Of a stretch of DNA of 64,000 nucleotides, positions 51,501-64,000 are shown in pieces. The notes under the pieces were generated by a model. The model had not been told where the DNA came from and ran no database searches. It saw nothing but the letters and a program-made list of their open reading frames with translations. A program made the position numbers and the translations under genes. This stretch comes from Oreocharis arfaki. Lineage: Eukaryota; Chordata; Aves; Passeriformes; Paramythiidae. Where the stretch lies: positions 106,751 through 170,750 of the forward strand of contig VZRR01010918.1 in NCBI GenBank assembly GCA_013398015.1. Direction: 5' to 3'. How positions within the stretch are numbered: the first letter of the stretch is position 1; the number at the start of each line of letters is the position of its first letter.

Positions 51501-54500
51501 ACTCTTAACACCTGCTAAGTGTTCAAGCCCGCTACAACTCTTAACATTGTTCCTCACAGGGAAAATGGATCCCTAGATTTTTGAAGGCTGCATGCAATCA
51601 GCTCTGCCTTTGCAGGAAGAAGGTTAGGCACAGGATGTACACAAAAGCTCACTGCCCCTTTTAATGCCTACATCTTGCTCCTCTGCCCCTTCAGGATGCA
51701 TTACTGCTACAGACTGCAATGCCTACCCCTTCACCCTGGCCTTCAGGGATTGCTGATCATCAGACTCACCCAGAGCAGAGGTGTAATGGGATGAAGGATA
51801 GACAGAAGACAGAATTACATACTTCCCCTTTTACCCCTTCAATAATCATATTCACAAGCCAGCTTGAATATTTCAAGTTTGTGTCATTTGTTTAAGCACT
51901 GCAAACAGCTTTAGGAACCTCTGCACGTAAGTGTATTTCTGCTTATGAGCAATTCCCTTTTCACATTCCAGATCCTCATCTTCCCCAAGCCTGGGGTTGT
52001 GTTCGTATACATGCAGTTGTGCCTTGGTGACAGGAAACAAATTCATCACTGTGTGTAGAAGTGAGATTCTTTGTACCTGTCAAGCAAATGCATGCATCAT
52101 TACCTGGTGTCAGCCGCAAAATGTCAACAGTTTTTGACAGGAGTTGAATTTGCAGAAGACTCCATGGTACTGCAAACTGCACTAATTCTTAATTCTGTAC
52201 TAACCTGTTAAAAGATCTGGTTAAAAGCCAAAAAATCATCACTCCTTCCAACAACATCTCCCTGAATGCAGGGATCCTATGTCAGCTTAGTTGCAACAAA
52301 TGGGATGAGTATGTCTTAGAACTACTCTTGCTTTTAAAACATTTGTCACTTTAGCCCATACTTCTCTTCAAAATCAGTGCAGCGGGAAGATTTTTGCAGA
52401 AATATGGTTAGCGACTTTGAAAGCATCCTCTCATATTGCCTTTACCATGAATGTCAGAAGGGTCGGCCCCCTGCCATGTTCCACCTATTAGCTCGGGTGC
52501 TGAAGTGGTGCAGTCTCAGAAGGGCAGTGGTGACCTCAGTACAGGTAGGTAGTCTCAGGGAATGACATGATACACTCATCTGATCCTCTTGCACAACCTG
52601 TGCACTGTCAATATTGTGATGGTAATTTTGTACTCGAGAAAAGAATAGCAGGTACATTGCTCATAGAAATGTATTGACTTTAGTCATGCAATGTAGTGTT
52701 AATACTGGAAACAAAGTCAAACCCAAAGATCTTACCCTCACAGTGAAACTAGTTTACTCAAATATAAAATGTGTCATATGGAAGTCCTCCTTTTTAATAA
52801 TACTTCTCAAAGTAGATATAATGGATTTGAATAGTCATTAGAAAATCACAAATGTTTCAAGTTACATCAAAGGTATGTTTTTTAAAAGAATTACAGGAAG
52901 CCTAAAATAATGAAAAACATAAATATAAATCTCAAATTTTAAAAGAACTCTTTGTAAAATAACAAGCTATTACGCCCTCAACTAAATTGTCAGTGAAGAA
53001 AAATGGTACACCGAGCAAGTGCATTTAAACATGAAAGCAGGTAACATAAATCTCACAAGGACCAAAGAAGAAATAAAGAACAGTTCACTGATAATATTGA
53101 ATGCCCTCTGGAAAAAAATAAGTATTACCAAGCTTTAAGCTCCCATTCCCATTAGACAGATGTTTCCAGCCTCCTGTAGCAGGATGACTTGCGGATTTTC
53201 CCTCAAAAGCTCAGTTCAGCTTCTGCTGGGTACTAACCTAGGCAGCAGTCTTACAGCAAACCAGGAATGGGTTATTCAAAGAAATACATGTTTATTTGAA
53301 AAATTCTGCAAGGGTGCTTCTGTAGAGATAATTCTTAAGTAAACTTGTCTCATGGATTATAGTATCTGGGCAACAATAAGGCATCCAAATGAAGTGCAAT
53401 GAAATTATCTGAAACACCACCCAACTTCTTCGAGAGGCATTTGTGCATCCATGTAAAACTATGTGATGCCAAAGATCAAGCTTTCTATTTGCAGGCAAAG
53501 TACCATCTGGCAGGAGGCACACTAAGCATCCTCCTCCATACCCCTCACCTCATAAACAGTAGAATTATGAGCAAATTTTATCTTTCTGGTATATTAATTC
53601 AATTTGCATTGCTCAACCAAAAGAGAACTCTCAAGTGCGATTATAAATGCAATGATAAAGTGACAGCTTATGAAGCAAATAACTGACTCAACTCTCAGCC
53701 ATTAAATCCATTTAATATATGATTGTAAAGAATGGTCTATTTATGAAATAGCCTTGAAAAATCTCTTTCCTTCACTATGAAGTTATGAAAATATAATAGA
53801 CTGGATTACCTACAATAAAAAGTAGAATTAATACCTTATTAAATCCTGGACTTATATTGAGTTTCTTTTCTCTTTTATAAAAAAAGCAAAGTATTTGCAC
53901 TCATTAAGTCAATGTCAAACAATGAAAAAACACACTATGAACTATCTATCAACCAAAAAACTGAAAGGCATGAGGAAATCCCAGGTCCTGATCTAGGAAG
54001 TCAGTGATGATACAAGAATACACAAGCAGTGCAACATGAGGATGCATCAGCATATCAGAGAGCAGCATTTCATGTATTAGCCTTTGCATTAATGTTTTAA
54101 TGTTCTCAAAATAACTCTAAAAGGTTCCCAAGGCTTGGGATCATGTTTTGTTTGGTTTTTTTCTCCCTGGCCTCCAGACAATTCACACAATTTCTGAACT
54201 CTTCTGGCATCTTCTCTTATTATGACACTGGTTTTCCACAAAGCATGTGTGTACCCTTCAAAACCCCACCTACAGACAACAACCCTTTTATTTTACACCT
54301 CACATTCCTAAACCAGGGTACTAAGATAATTTTCACCTTCTCCCCTTTTTTACTCACTGACTCATTCTGCCTCAGCTCTGTTTACACTACTCTGAGCCAA
54401 GGCTGGCAAAGCAGTTCAAACACTGGCAGGGTCCAGCACTGATGCAGCTTTTTCAGATATGACATGTCATTTCCCAGCACTGGGGGAATAATTCTGGTTC

Positions 54501-57500
54501 TCAGAACTGAATACACACTGTGGAATAATGTGAACAGGTTCAAATTGTACTACCTCTTGACTGTTCTATGAATTAACTACAGACATCAGTTACCAGTAAA
54601 AAATTGCGTCTTCCACATGGAATTTGCCTCTGGTTTCCCATTCTGAGCTTCATACATTTGACGTTCCCTTTCCACCTTTCTCTCATTTTTTTCTTCCTGA
54701 AAGCCACTGGTTTCTATGGTCTACAGCATCTTGTTTCTTTTGAGGGAGAGAGCTCACTGGCTCTGCTGGGTTTTGGACTCAGTTTGGCTGTGTCCTTTTT
54801 AAATACAGATGAAAAGTGATGTCCCTGGCAAGATCATCTTTTGGACACAGGATAACAACTGGATTAACAATCAATACTGTGACTCACATAAAAAGGACAG
54901 TTATTAAAAGGTCAGGCAAGTTTTCATCCCTACAGAAAAGAATCATTCCTTATGTTTTTCACAGGCAAGCCTTCCAGCTGCAAACAAGCTGGAGAATCAA
55001 ACATCGCACTATGAGGTTTTGGTATTATCAGCTCAAGCTCACTGGGGTCTTGCTTTGAATTTTTTTTACTCACAGTCAGACTCAAAAATCTCTTCCAGAA
55101 CTAAAGGATGGAAAGTATTTATGCTAATTGTTCAGCCTAATCATTTATAAACTCAATTTGTTCACCTCACAATAACACCAAGAAGAAGCTGCTTTGTCTG
55201 ACATCAATAGCATCTTCAAGGGGATTTCACTACAGATCTATTCATAAGTTGTATTGCTGGGGAAAAATGACAACCCGGTTTCTGTAACAACGGGCTTTGA
55301 AAATCAACCACACAAGTTGCAGCACTTCACTGAAAAGATTACAAAAAGTGTAATATAATTTTAAGACACTGTGGACTGGTGACTCCCCTTTGAAATGACC
55401 CACTCCATTTGACACAAAAGGACACTTTTACACATACTGGGTATTAACTCCCCAATTTTGTTACTGAGTATGCTCTTACATATACTGTTGCATTATGCCT
55501 AATGAATAGCTTGGCAATCAGAGTAGACCACTATCTCTTCCTTGGTTCCCAAAATTACTCCCTCAGCAGGTAGTGTACAAGGAACAACCACGACGGAAGC
55601 TGCCCTTGACAGACTTCCCCATACTACAGAATTTCATAGCAGGAAGAAAATCTTCCCTGTGCTGCTTGAATACGCAAGAAAGAGGGATCAGTTAAGTGAA
55701 TTTGGTCCAAGGTAGAAACCTTCTCTGGACATCTGAAGACCTCATTTGGCAGAGGGATGCATTATTAGTCCATTCCAACATTATTCCATTGATGCCACGT
55801 GAACAATGGGATCAAAACTGCCCTTCAAAAAGTAAAAGCTGGCTACCATTGCAGAGCTAATAAGAAGGACAATTACATTTATGAATGGATATAAATGAAG
55901 TGACAGGAAATAACATCTTTCCTCATAAAATATCACTGATCCTGTTCTATGAACACCTCTGCTTGCAAAATGACTACAAAAGTACTTCCCTGTACAACCG
56001 AGTTCCTTCTACCTGCCCTTCTTCAGTGAACAAAATAGGGTGGTTACTACCTCCTTACACATGTTGGAGATAGACCTCAAATAATACAGAATATGAGGCT
56101 ATTTCCTGCATGGTTCACCCTCAGTAGAAGTGACAACCACATTCAAATGGCAAAATGACTGGCAAAATTGACTTGATCCAAGTCAGACCACAGATTAAGT
56201 CTGAATGGCTGGTAGCCAGAAAAGCTACCAGGTTACTTGAAAACTGAACAGATCACATGTAGAAAGCACTGAGAAGAAAGAAATAAGCAACCAGAAGAGC
56301 TGCCACAGCAGCTATCATTCAGAACAGAAGTGTACTTTAAACAAAACTGTGCTATTGTGCCTTCAGTACAGTTAATGCATAATAATAGGCTTTCAAATCC
56401 CTTCTACTTCAGTAGAAGCTTCAGTATAGCTCATTTAAAAGCAGCTGTATTGGCACACACCATTCTTTTCCCCCAAATGCATGGAAAAGGAAACGAAATT
56501 TACTATTTAAAAGATACCCCATCCAAATAGAGATTTTAACCATCCAGTAAAATTGTGATATTCTCCGAGCTGAAATAGCACAAAAACTATATATGGCTAA
56601 GATTGTACCAGGCTAACATTAAGTTAAACAAACAGCTTTTCTAGAAGCAAATGGGCATGAGATAGCAGAGCAATAGGAGACTTTAGGTCAGGCATACTAA
56701 GACCAGAGAAAGGCATAAAATGAAGTCAGGCATGGCTTCATTTTCTTACTTAGAAGCTTCTCTTTCTACATATAGAAGGAAAATTATGGAAGGCAGCTGT
56801 AAAAAGACCTACTCAAACATTTATTCCACCCCTGCCAATTTAGGATTGTTTCCAACAGTGAGTTTTCCTGTGCTTTGTCCAAAAGGCTCCTTTAACCAAG
56901 AGGGAACAGATAAAATTCAAGGCTGCTGCAATAAGGCAGAGGCCTTAAGGCCTCTTTGGTGACCTTTCTGAGGCCAGAATATCCAAGAGAGTTCAGTACA
57001 GGCAGTCCAACATTTTCAAGGAACTCAGATATCCTACCCAGCCCTTATAAAAATCAGGCTGTTGATGCCACAAGCTGCGATCTGCTGGTTAATTCTCCGA
57101 ATTTTGCTTTTAGTTTGGAAGGAAGTTGAATTTTGAAAAATTAATTAAAGTTGCACCTACTAAGCTCTCAAAAAACCTCTCCAACAGTGTTAAAAACCTC
57201 TGGATAAAGTCAGGCTTTGAAATTGACCATTTAGTATAATTTTTGGTTCCATGTACTCATGGGGCTTTCAAAGACTCATTTTCATACAGAAATCACAAGC
57301 ACAACAGTTTTCCATGTGAGCCATGCTCATGTGAATAGCCAAGTCTCATTACTTCTTTGTAAAACATATAATACTCGGTTTCTACTTTTTCTGAAACCAT
57401 GCTCCTGAAATCATGCAATTACGTAAGAACATCAGCTTTCACTTAAAACAAAAAAATCTGCTTCAAGCTTTTGTGTTTCTAGATGAGGGCCTGAGCCCAA

Positions 57501-59813
57501 AAATCTAAAAGATTTACAAAACCTGGAAGATAAACAGAAAAGAGACCCAGACTTGTTGTTTATCTTTTAAACAAACATCACAATTTTGCGGGGCTAGGTT
57601 TACACTTTCTGAGCACACAGGATTACTAGCATTACTCCTCAGTTCATATGCTTTAGCTCAAAGTCACAAATACACGAACGTTCCAGCATGCAGTTTCTGC
57701 TCAATAATATAAAATGCTGTCAACATGTTTCTTATGCCACAGACTAACATCTCCTTCACCTTTTCCACATAAGTAATCCCATCCACGGCAACTAAGAGTT
57801 AAACCTCCAGCTCCTATGCCATGATTCCTTTACTACACAAATATTTTTTCAAATGGCAGATTTGCACAGTCCTCTCCAGACAACATCCCTTGGAGCATTT
57901 TCTCATTAGTCTAGAAACTCAATAAGAAGCTGTAAGCAGTACTGCAGTACTTCAAGAACAATCTCCTTTAAGTTCTAGCCTCCAGAATACATACTTCAAC
58001 TACATACTTCAACAGCCTCACATTTGATATGAAATCTGGTAAGTAAAAACCAGCTTCTCAGAAGATCTGGAGACTTACACATACTAGTAGCCTATTATGA
58101 AGCACTGGAGATTTGAAGGAGGGAAACTGGTTTATCTCCTAAACACATAGTAATTATTCCAGAATAAAAGTGATCTTGATGTAGAATAGAGGCAAACAGC
58201 AGCAGAGTCCACTGTCGGAAAGTAATAAGATAAACATTACAATAATTTCACAATCCAAAATTACAATTCTTCTCATGCTGTCTTCGACCACATGGAATCT
58301 TATTCCATGACTATTTAGTACCTGTAAACAAATGTTGCAATGAAGCTCACACCAACTCACAGAAAGGAGAGATAAACTCTACTTAGAGCAACGCTACACA
58401 AAGCTGAGTTGAAGGCCAAAAGCCACTGAAGTGAAATGAACAAAAGGAAAGAAATAAGGGGAAAAAAGGTACATCTATTTAGTAATGTCACAGCCCAATC
58501 ATGAAAGATCCGTACAGGTTTTTTTAGACTTTAGAAGTTAAGCGTAGAAGAAAGCACAGTTTAACACAACACACGTCTCTCTCTAATCCAGCCAGGTCAG
58601 ACACCATTAATAGGGGAGCTACTGTCACACAAGCTTCAGCTCATATGGCACAAGCCCAGCTGGAAGCCTGGATATATAGGTCATAGCTGGACCTCCTGCT
58701 TCACTACTGCTGGTACTACAAATAGCTCACTTAAACTCAAGTATTTCTCCATTTCTGCAAAAATTCTCAAGCTCCAAGTTTGGAGCATTGTTTTGTAAAA
58801 CCAGGCATCCCAACCCTGTCACAATCCTGTGTGCATGTACTGTCCAAAACCAAGTCAGAGGGCAGCGCTTCTCATGCCATCAATAGTGCAAACAATTTAA
58901 AGAGTGCTAGCAGATTTTATCTTAATTTCTTTCCAAACTTCACTGCCTGACAAGCAAATTAATGAGCTCTCTCCAGCTTATTCTGCACTGGTTTACTGCT
59001 CAGTATGCATACAGACTATGAGGTAACATTCAGCAGAAAATCCCAAATCAACACATCAAAAATATATTTGTACCCGAGGGATGCTTGCAAAAGGCTTACC
59101 AGGCACATAACTATATTGTCCAGCCTTGAGAAGGTAGAAAGGCACATTTACCTGGACCATCAGAAAGGCACCATGGGAAACAATCACTGTCTATAAATAT
59201 CACTGAGGTAACTATAAAATAAAAACAGAGAATTACGGAGTCTCAGAACATGGTAGGAAAAGAATCAGCATCTGAAAGCTAAGGAAGGTGGAAAAAAATC
59301 AGTAAAGTATATGCACTACATTCTCAACAAGAAGGGAAAATGACATACTCATCTAATCATACCAAACAGTAGCACATATTTAGGCCATATATTATAAAGC
59401 ACTTTCTGAGACCATACACATGAAATTTTAAAAAATCTCAGAACACAATCCAAAATTTTCTTAAGAAACGTCACACCAAGATGGTGCCCACCAAATACAT
59501 GTAGAAATAGCTCATTCAAAGGATGTTTTTGAGTCTGGTCTAAATGAGGCAAGACTCCAGCGCTACCCACATCACTCTCTGCAGTGCCATTTGATGAACC
59601 TAAACATGCAGCTGCAAAACATACAGAGAACTTTCACTTCCACCCATATGGGAACAATACTGCATTACTCTTCTTAAAATAAGCTTGTCTTAATATAAGC
59701 TTGTGTCATCTTCATCTCATTACATCAGGAAGTTCAGAAAATGATTTTGCTCTTAGTACTAGTTTAGATGAATTGAAGAGGAAACCCCAACTTTCTAACA
59801 TATATTACACAGA

Positions 59814-59836
59814 ATATATATATATACACATATATT
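59814..59836 (+). repeat. (TA)n / TACA-rich microsatellite
   Basis: An alternating TA run with a CACA interruption, about 23 bp, in the upstream intron. Confidence 0.85.
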
Positions 59837-61261
59837 TCCTGTTCATTTTCTCTCTGTATGCATCTATTTAGATTTTCCTCAAACAGCTAGGTGTTAAAAC
59901 CCCAGTGTGCACAAATAAGGCGGTTCCTTGCATTTCTGCTGTGCACCAGCAAACAGAGACAGTCATAATAAGAAATCTGATAGAATATGGTTGCAGAAGC
60001 AGAAGGTGGCCGGAAGAGTAGTCAGAAAATGAAGAAATGTGGACTAGGACAGTGAGTACCTAAAGACAGCAGAGCCTCACCACAAACTTCATCTGCTTTC
60101 ACTTGATGTAAGGAAAGCAGAGCCTTAAACTGCTGATCTGATCAACCATATCTCATCTGCCCAGAGGGCCAGACCTAACATTTCAAAACTTCTTTATATG
60201 CCCATTTTGGATTTCTAAATTACTAACTTAATAGTGTCACTGTGTCATGTAATACCAACCTCTTTCACAGTCAGAGGGAAAACAAAATGTATGAAAATGC
60301 CTCATGCTCTTCGTAACTCCCTTCACCAGCCTGGCGCACTGTAGCTGATGAATACAGCAAGCTGACTGACCTGTTTGTGTATTTCAATTTACCTGCAATC
60401 AAGGATTTGCAAACACCAAGGGACACAACCAGACGAGTACCATTTTTCTAGTCTTTTGTTCTGTGAAAATGCTTCTTCTGGTACTTGGCAAACAACAAAT
60501 ACTGGGCATAAAATCTTGTACCTGGTCTGTGAAACAGTAAGGCCTGATAAACCTTTCCTGCTCAATAATGGATTATGTTTTTAAAACCCTTAACTTGAGC
60601 ATAGCAGTGCTTTGATTCCAGTTGGCTAGCCTGTCAGAAAGCACTAGTTACTGCTTACTTCAGCACCTCTCATCAGCCACTAATACAATCACTGCAGTCA
60701 TTCAACCACTGTGTGAAGCTCGTGCATTATTTTCCAGTGCAGTTGCTCTCATCAATGTTAAACGAATCCAAGATAGATCATTCAAATTAATTTTGCAGTG
60801 AAGATACAAGCTGAATGATAGAACATGATTTCCCCAACTGCATGGTGTAACTAATGCCACAGCTGGGAATGATATGTACCAGTTTGATTTCCAGCAGTTG
60901 TTCCATCCACTAGACAAACCTCTTCCCATTCTTACAGTGAAAGCATATATTGTGGTTTAGTACAAGACTGGGCAGTTAACCAAGTAACAGCTTGTTTTTA
61001 TCAGTTTGGTTTTTTTCTTCCTAAATTTAACAGTTGGGAGATTTTGAAATGTGTCTGCAGATGAATCAACAGCTTAAATGGTTCACTGAGAAAAATAACT
61101 GTATGGATTTTTTTGGTCAACATGGGGATTTTAACGTATTTGCACCTTGCAGACATAAATTAGAGTAAAACCCATTTCAGTTTTGGTTCCCTTTAACTCT
61201 CATTTCTTAACCACATTTTTGCTGAAAAGCTAATATCGAAATTAAGAAGCATAGCTCTAAA

Positions 61262-61315
61262 GAAGTTGATGGAGCTCAGCTGATTTACACCACTTTGAGA
61301 TTGCAGCCCACATGT
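61262..61315 (+). repeat. Possible ancient amniote interspersed repeat
   Basis: AGTTGATGGAGCTCAGCTGA TTTACACCACTTTGAGATTG CAGCCC has the order of the old reptile/bird repeat (CAATGGAGTTACACTGATTTACACCAGCTGAGAATCTGGCCC). Diverged and tentative. Confidence 0.35.
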
Positions 61316-63100
61316 TTTGCTTTAATTAGAAAGGTTCAGAGGCATAAACAGTGCAAACATTGTAAGTGCATGATGTCGCTCTCAAGTTCGAGTTTAGAAC
61401 TAGACAAAAGAAATCTGAAGCCAAAAAACTGTTTGGATGATACATTTCAAAAAAGATAGAAAAAGTTTTCATGGTGTGCCATAACAACTACATGGCACAA
61501 ATCAAGGACTTAAATTCAATAAGGGACTGAGTGCTCTGTCCGAGTAAGGCCATCAGCACAAATCCAGCCCACCAGTTACAGAAGTTCCTATTAATATAGT
61601 CTCATTTCAATTAAACAACTCCTTTTTAGAGTCAGGCACCTATTTAACTCCTCTGATAAAGTTCCTGTGATGATCTTATCAAAAATAAAGCCGCCAAGCA
61701 AAGACATATTTGCCTTTGCAGTTTATTTCACTGAAGAGAGTTCCAGCTGTAACTAAACCGTAAAACTACATTCTGCTAGACTACAGTGCTATTTACACTA
61801 AGATATAATTATACTTACATATTATACCAACTATATATTATATATATACCAGTGGTAGGCAAGACAAAACTCTACATATTGAGAAACATATGTTGACAAT
61901 TTAGCAATTATACTCAATGGCACTGGTGCCCTTTTTCCAATGGATTCACACCATTAACATTCATGCAGCTACAACACCAGCACAGACTGTAGGATAAAGC
62001 TGAGCTAGTACACAGGCCATACTGCTGGAAGCCATAATGTAAGGCTTTCTACACAACTGATGGGGAAAAGCAGAGAGACATCAATGCCAGACTGGGCTCC
62101 TCATTCCAACCTTTAACCTAGACCTTGTGGGCGCTGTGCTCTGCTACCTGCGTGGTGAAGGAGCGGCAGCCCTGGAACGCTCTGAATTGCTTAGTCACTC
62201 TAATAAAATGTGATGTCCCACCCACAGCAAATGTCTCATAGAAAGCAACTGGAATATGACCCTTTCAGGAAGCAAGGGTAACGCCTGAGTATTAGAGAAT
62301 TCCAGACATACACGGTAACATACAGTGACAGCAGCCCAAGCTAGGCTTAACCCCTTCTATTCAAGGGATGCTGTGGCACATAGGAACGTGATTGCCAGAC
62401 TGAAATAAACTCCATTATTTGTGGAAGTATTTGGAACACAGGGGATCATCAGAGGACACAGGTGCAAGCAGTGTTTCACACTGGAAGAGGCCGGCCCTGG
62501 TTTTTGGATATGACACACTACACTTAAGACTGGGCTGTGGATGGTGAAAATGTAAGGAAATGACAGATTCTGACACATACAGTAGTAACTGTAGACCTTA
62601 TGTTAGCAATGACAGAAAAGGCTGCAGCCAAGGAAGAGTGATGGGGAGTCCACAGAGCTCCTCTGCCACCTGATCAAGCAGGAAGAAATTTGGCTGAAAA
62701 CCTAAAGAAGGCACAGCTTCCAAGGAAAGGAGGATGGCACAGGTGTGCCAGCGGGCTGAGGAGGTGTCAGTGGCAGCTGGAAGAAGCTGAGGAGGGGGTG
62801 GTAACTGTCTAAAATTAACACATAAAGAGGGAACACTGTACCATGAATAACTGACATGAACAATCAAAAGATGAGTAGAACCTTTTCTTAATAATAAATG
62901 CAGCCACATAAAGGCATCAGAACATTGAATAACCTTCCAAATAAAGCACTGGTAAAGGTATTGACAGCAAGAGTACTGTAGGAAAACTAGATATAGGATA
63001 AAAAACAATGTTAATACCTACAGAAAAAAACCCAAACAAAACCAGTCTTTACAAAGTCACAATTCTCCACACATTTGATATGCAATCATACATTTATTTT

Positions 63101-63290
63101 CCCACAAAAAAAACAAAACAAAAACAACAAAAAAGCAAACCAAACCAAAAACCTAAAAAAACCCAGAAAACCAAACCAAAACAAACTACACCAAAAAGAA
63201 ACAAAAAAATGTCCCAACCCCTCCACCCTTTCCTTCTCCCCCTCCCTCTTCCCCCCCTCAAAAAAGAAACAAACCCAAAAAAACACCCCA
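63101..63290 (+). repeat. A/C-biased low-complexity tract
   Basis: About 190 bp consist almost entirely of A and C on the plus strand, first as CAAAA/CCAAA-like units, then a CCCTCCC/CTTCC pyrimidine-rich segment, then AAAC units. The open frames reported across it on both strands reflect this composition and are not genes. Confidence 0.9.
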
Positions 63291-63801
63291 CTGGCATAGC
63301 TCTGGGTTAAGGGATATAGACTGCAGGAGAGAAGTGTTTACAGGAAATTCCAAAAGCCAGTTTATATACATTTGGCTTAAATGTCAGCTGCACTTTAAAT
63401 AAGCCTTTAAATAGTACCATACTGACATTCTAGAGACATGAATGTGAGATCACAGGCCTGTGACATATTAGTCAATAAATAGTCAAAGCAGTAGCCTAAT
63501 ATTGCAAAAAAGGTCCTACTATTCAAGTCCAACAAAGTAGAGCTGCTAAACAGTTCACACAAAAGTCATCCCATCATTATGGAATGTTCTCCTTGTTGAG
63601 AAAAGCTAAAATAGTGGATTATCTTCCCAGCATTCTTAAAATTCATTATTCCAAATACACTACTTGTAAAACTTATGTACACAGTAACACAACTAAGCAC
63701 AAGAGTTAATGTCATAAAACCAAAAAGAAATCATAGAGAACACTATACAGGATTAAGAGATTATTGATAAAGTAATTGCTACAAGAGTAAAAGGTTTTAA
63801 C

Positions 63802-63819
63802 AAAAAAAAAAAAAAAAAA
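63802..63819 (+). repeat. Poly(A) run
   Basis: Eighteen consecutive A residues ending about ten bases before the CR1 tail at 63832. No element with a matching body is seen on its left side, so it is treated as a simple run. Confidence 0.9.
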
Positions 63820-63831
63820 GCACATAAGAAC

Positions 63832-64000
63832 CACAGAATCACAGAATATTCTGAGTTGAAAGGGACACACAAGGACCACCAAGTCCTACTCCTGGCCCTG
63901 CACAGGACCATACCCACGAGTCACACCATGTCTGAGAGCACTGTCCAAACACTTCTTGGAACTCTGTTAGGCTTAGGGCTGTAACCATTTCCCTGGGGAG
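63832..64000 (-). repeat. CR1 LINE 3' end, running off the window
   Basis: CACAGAATCACAGAATATTC then GAGTTGAAAGGGACACACAA GGACCACCAAGTCCTACTCC TGGCCCTGCACAGGACCATA is the reverse complement of a CR1 3' end and its tail. The body continues past 64000. It resembles the young avian CR1 subfamilies more closely than the other copies do. Confidence 0.88.

Larger units (their letters stand above)
48583..63831 (-). other. Upstream SLC24A4 intron or 5' flank
   Basis: More than 15 kb without a recognised exon. I searched by eye for an exon ending in a single-base-split codon that would supply the N-terminal ectodomain and signal peptide and did not find one. By analogy with the mammalian gene, whose 5' introns are large, this is probably an early intron. 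It holds short AT-rich and simple repeats and a possible ancient repeat near 61262. Confidence 0.55.

Noticed and set aside
63008..63310. Overlapping Lys/Pro-rich and Phe/Gly-rich frames on both strands
   Set aside because: They are produced by the A/C-biased low-complexity tract.
1..64000. CRISPR arrays, operons, bacterial mobile elements, tRNA or rRNA genes, endogenous retroviral genes
   Set aside because: None is visible. The window is ordinary vertebrate gene and intergenic sequence, and I cannot point to a novel system in it.

Overview
This window is vertebrate nuclear DNA, most likely from a bird. The genes are split into short exons with GT-AG introns, there are no long open frames, and several repeats match CR1 LINEs with the avian-style 3' end (repeats of GATTCTGTGATTCTGTG type). 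A crocodilian or turtle is a weaker alternative.

The only gene I can support is SLC24A4 (NCKX4, a K+-dependent Na+/Ca2+ exchanger) on the minus strand. Fifteen consecutive coding exons run from 48582 down to the stop codon at 18331. Every junction keeps frame, and together they encode about 521 residues. They cover the end of the extracellular N-terminal region, the first membrane block with the alpha-1 repeat, the large cytoplasmic loop, the second membrane block with the alpha-2 repeat, and the C-terminus. The exon or exons carrying the start codon and signal peptide were not found and probably lie beyond 64000. The paralogue assignment (A4 rather than A3) rests on the loop and the C-terminal residues.

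Layout by position: 1-8900 is intergenic or intronic sequence with no recognised gene and one CR1 tail. 8960-9165 is a small CpG-dense patch. 9200-12120 is unassigned. 12130-18330 is probably a long SLC24A4 3' UTR ending near an AATAAA at 12148. 18331-48582 holds the exons and introns, with CR1 fragments at 29.5, 31.8, 44.4-45.0 and 48.2 kb. 48583-64000 is intron or 5' flank with simple repeats, an A/C-biased tract at 63.1 kb and a CR1 running off the end.

I found no operon, CRISPR array, RNA gene, intact mobile element or evidently novel system. The most interesting points are the intact exchanger gene in a probably toothless lineage, a 26-bp micro-exon, the short acidic loop, the probable 6-kb 3' UTR, and a composite CR1 locus with an internal deletion and an inverted neighbour.
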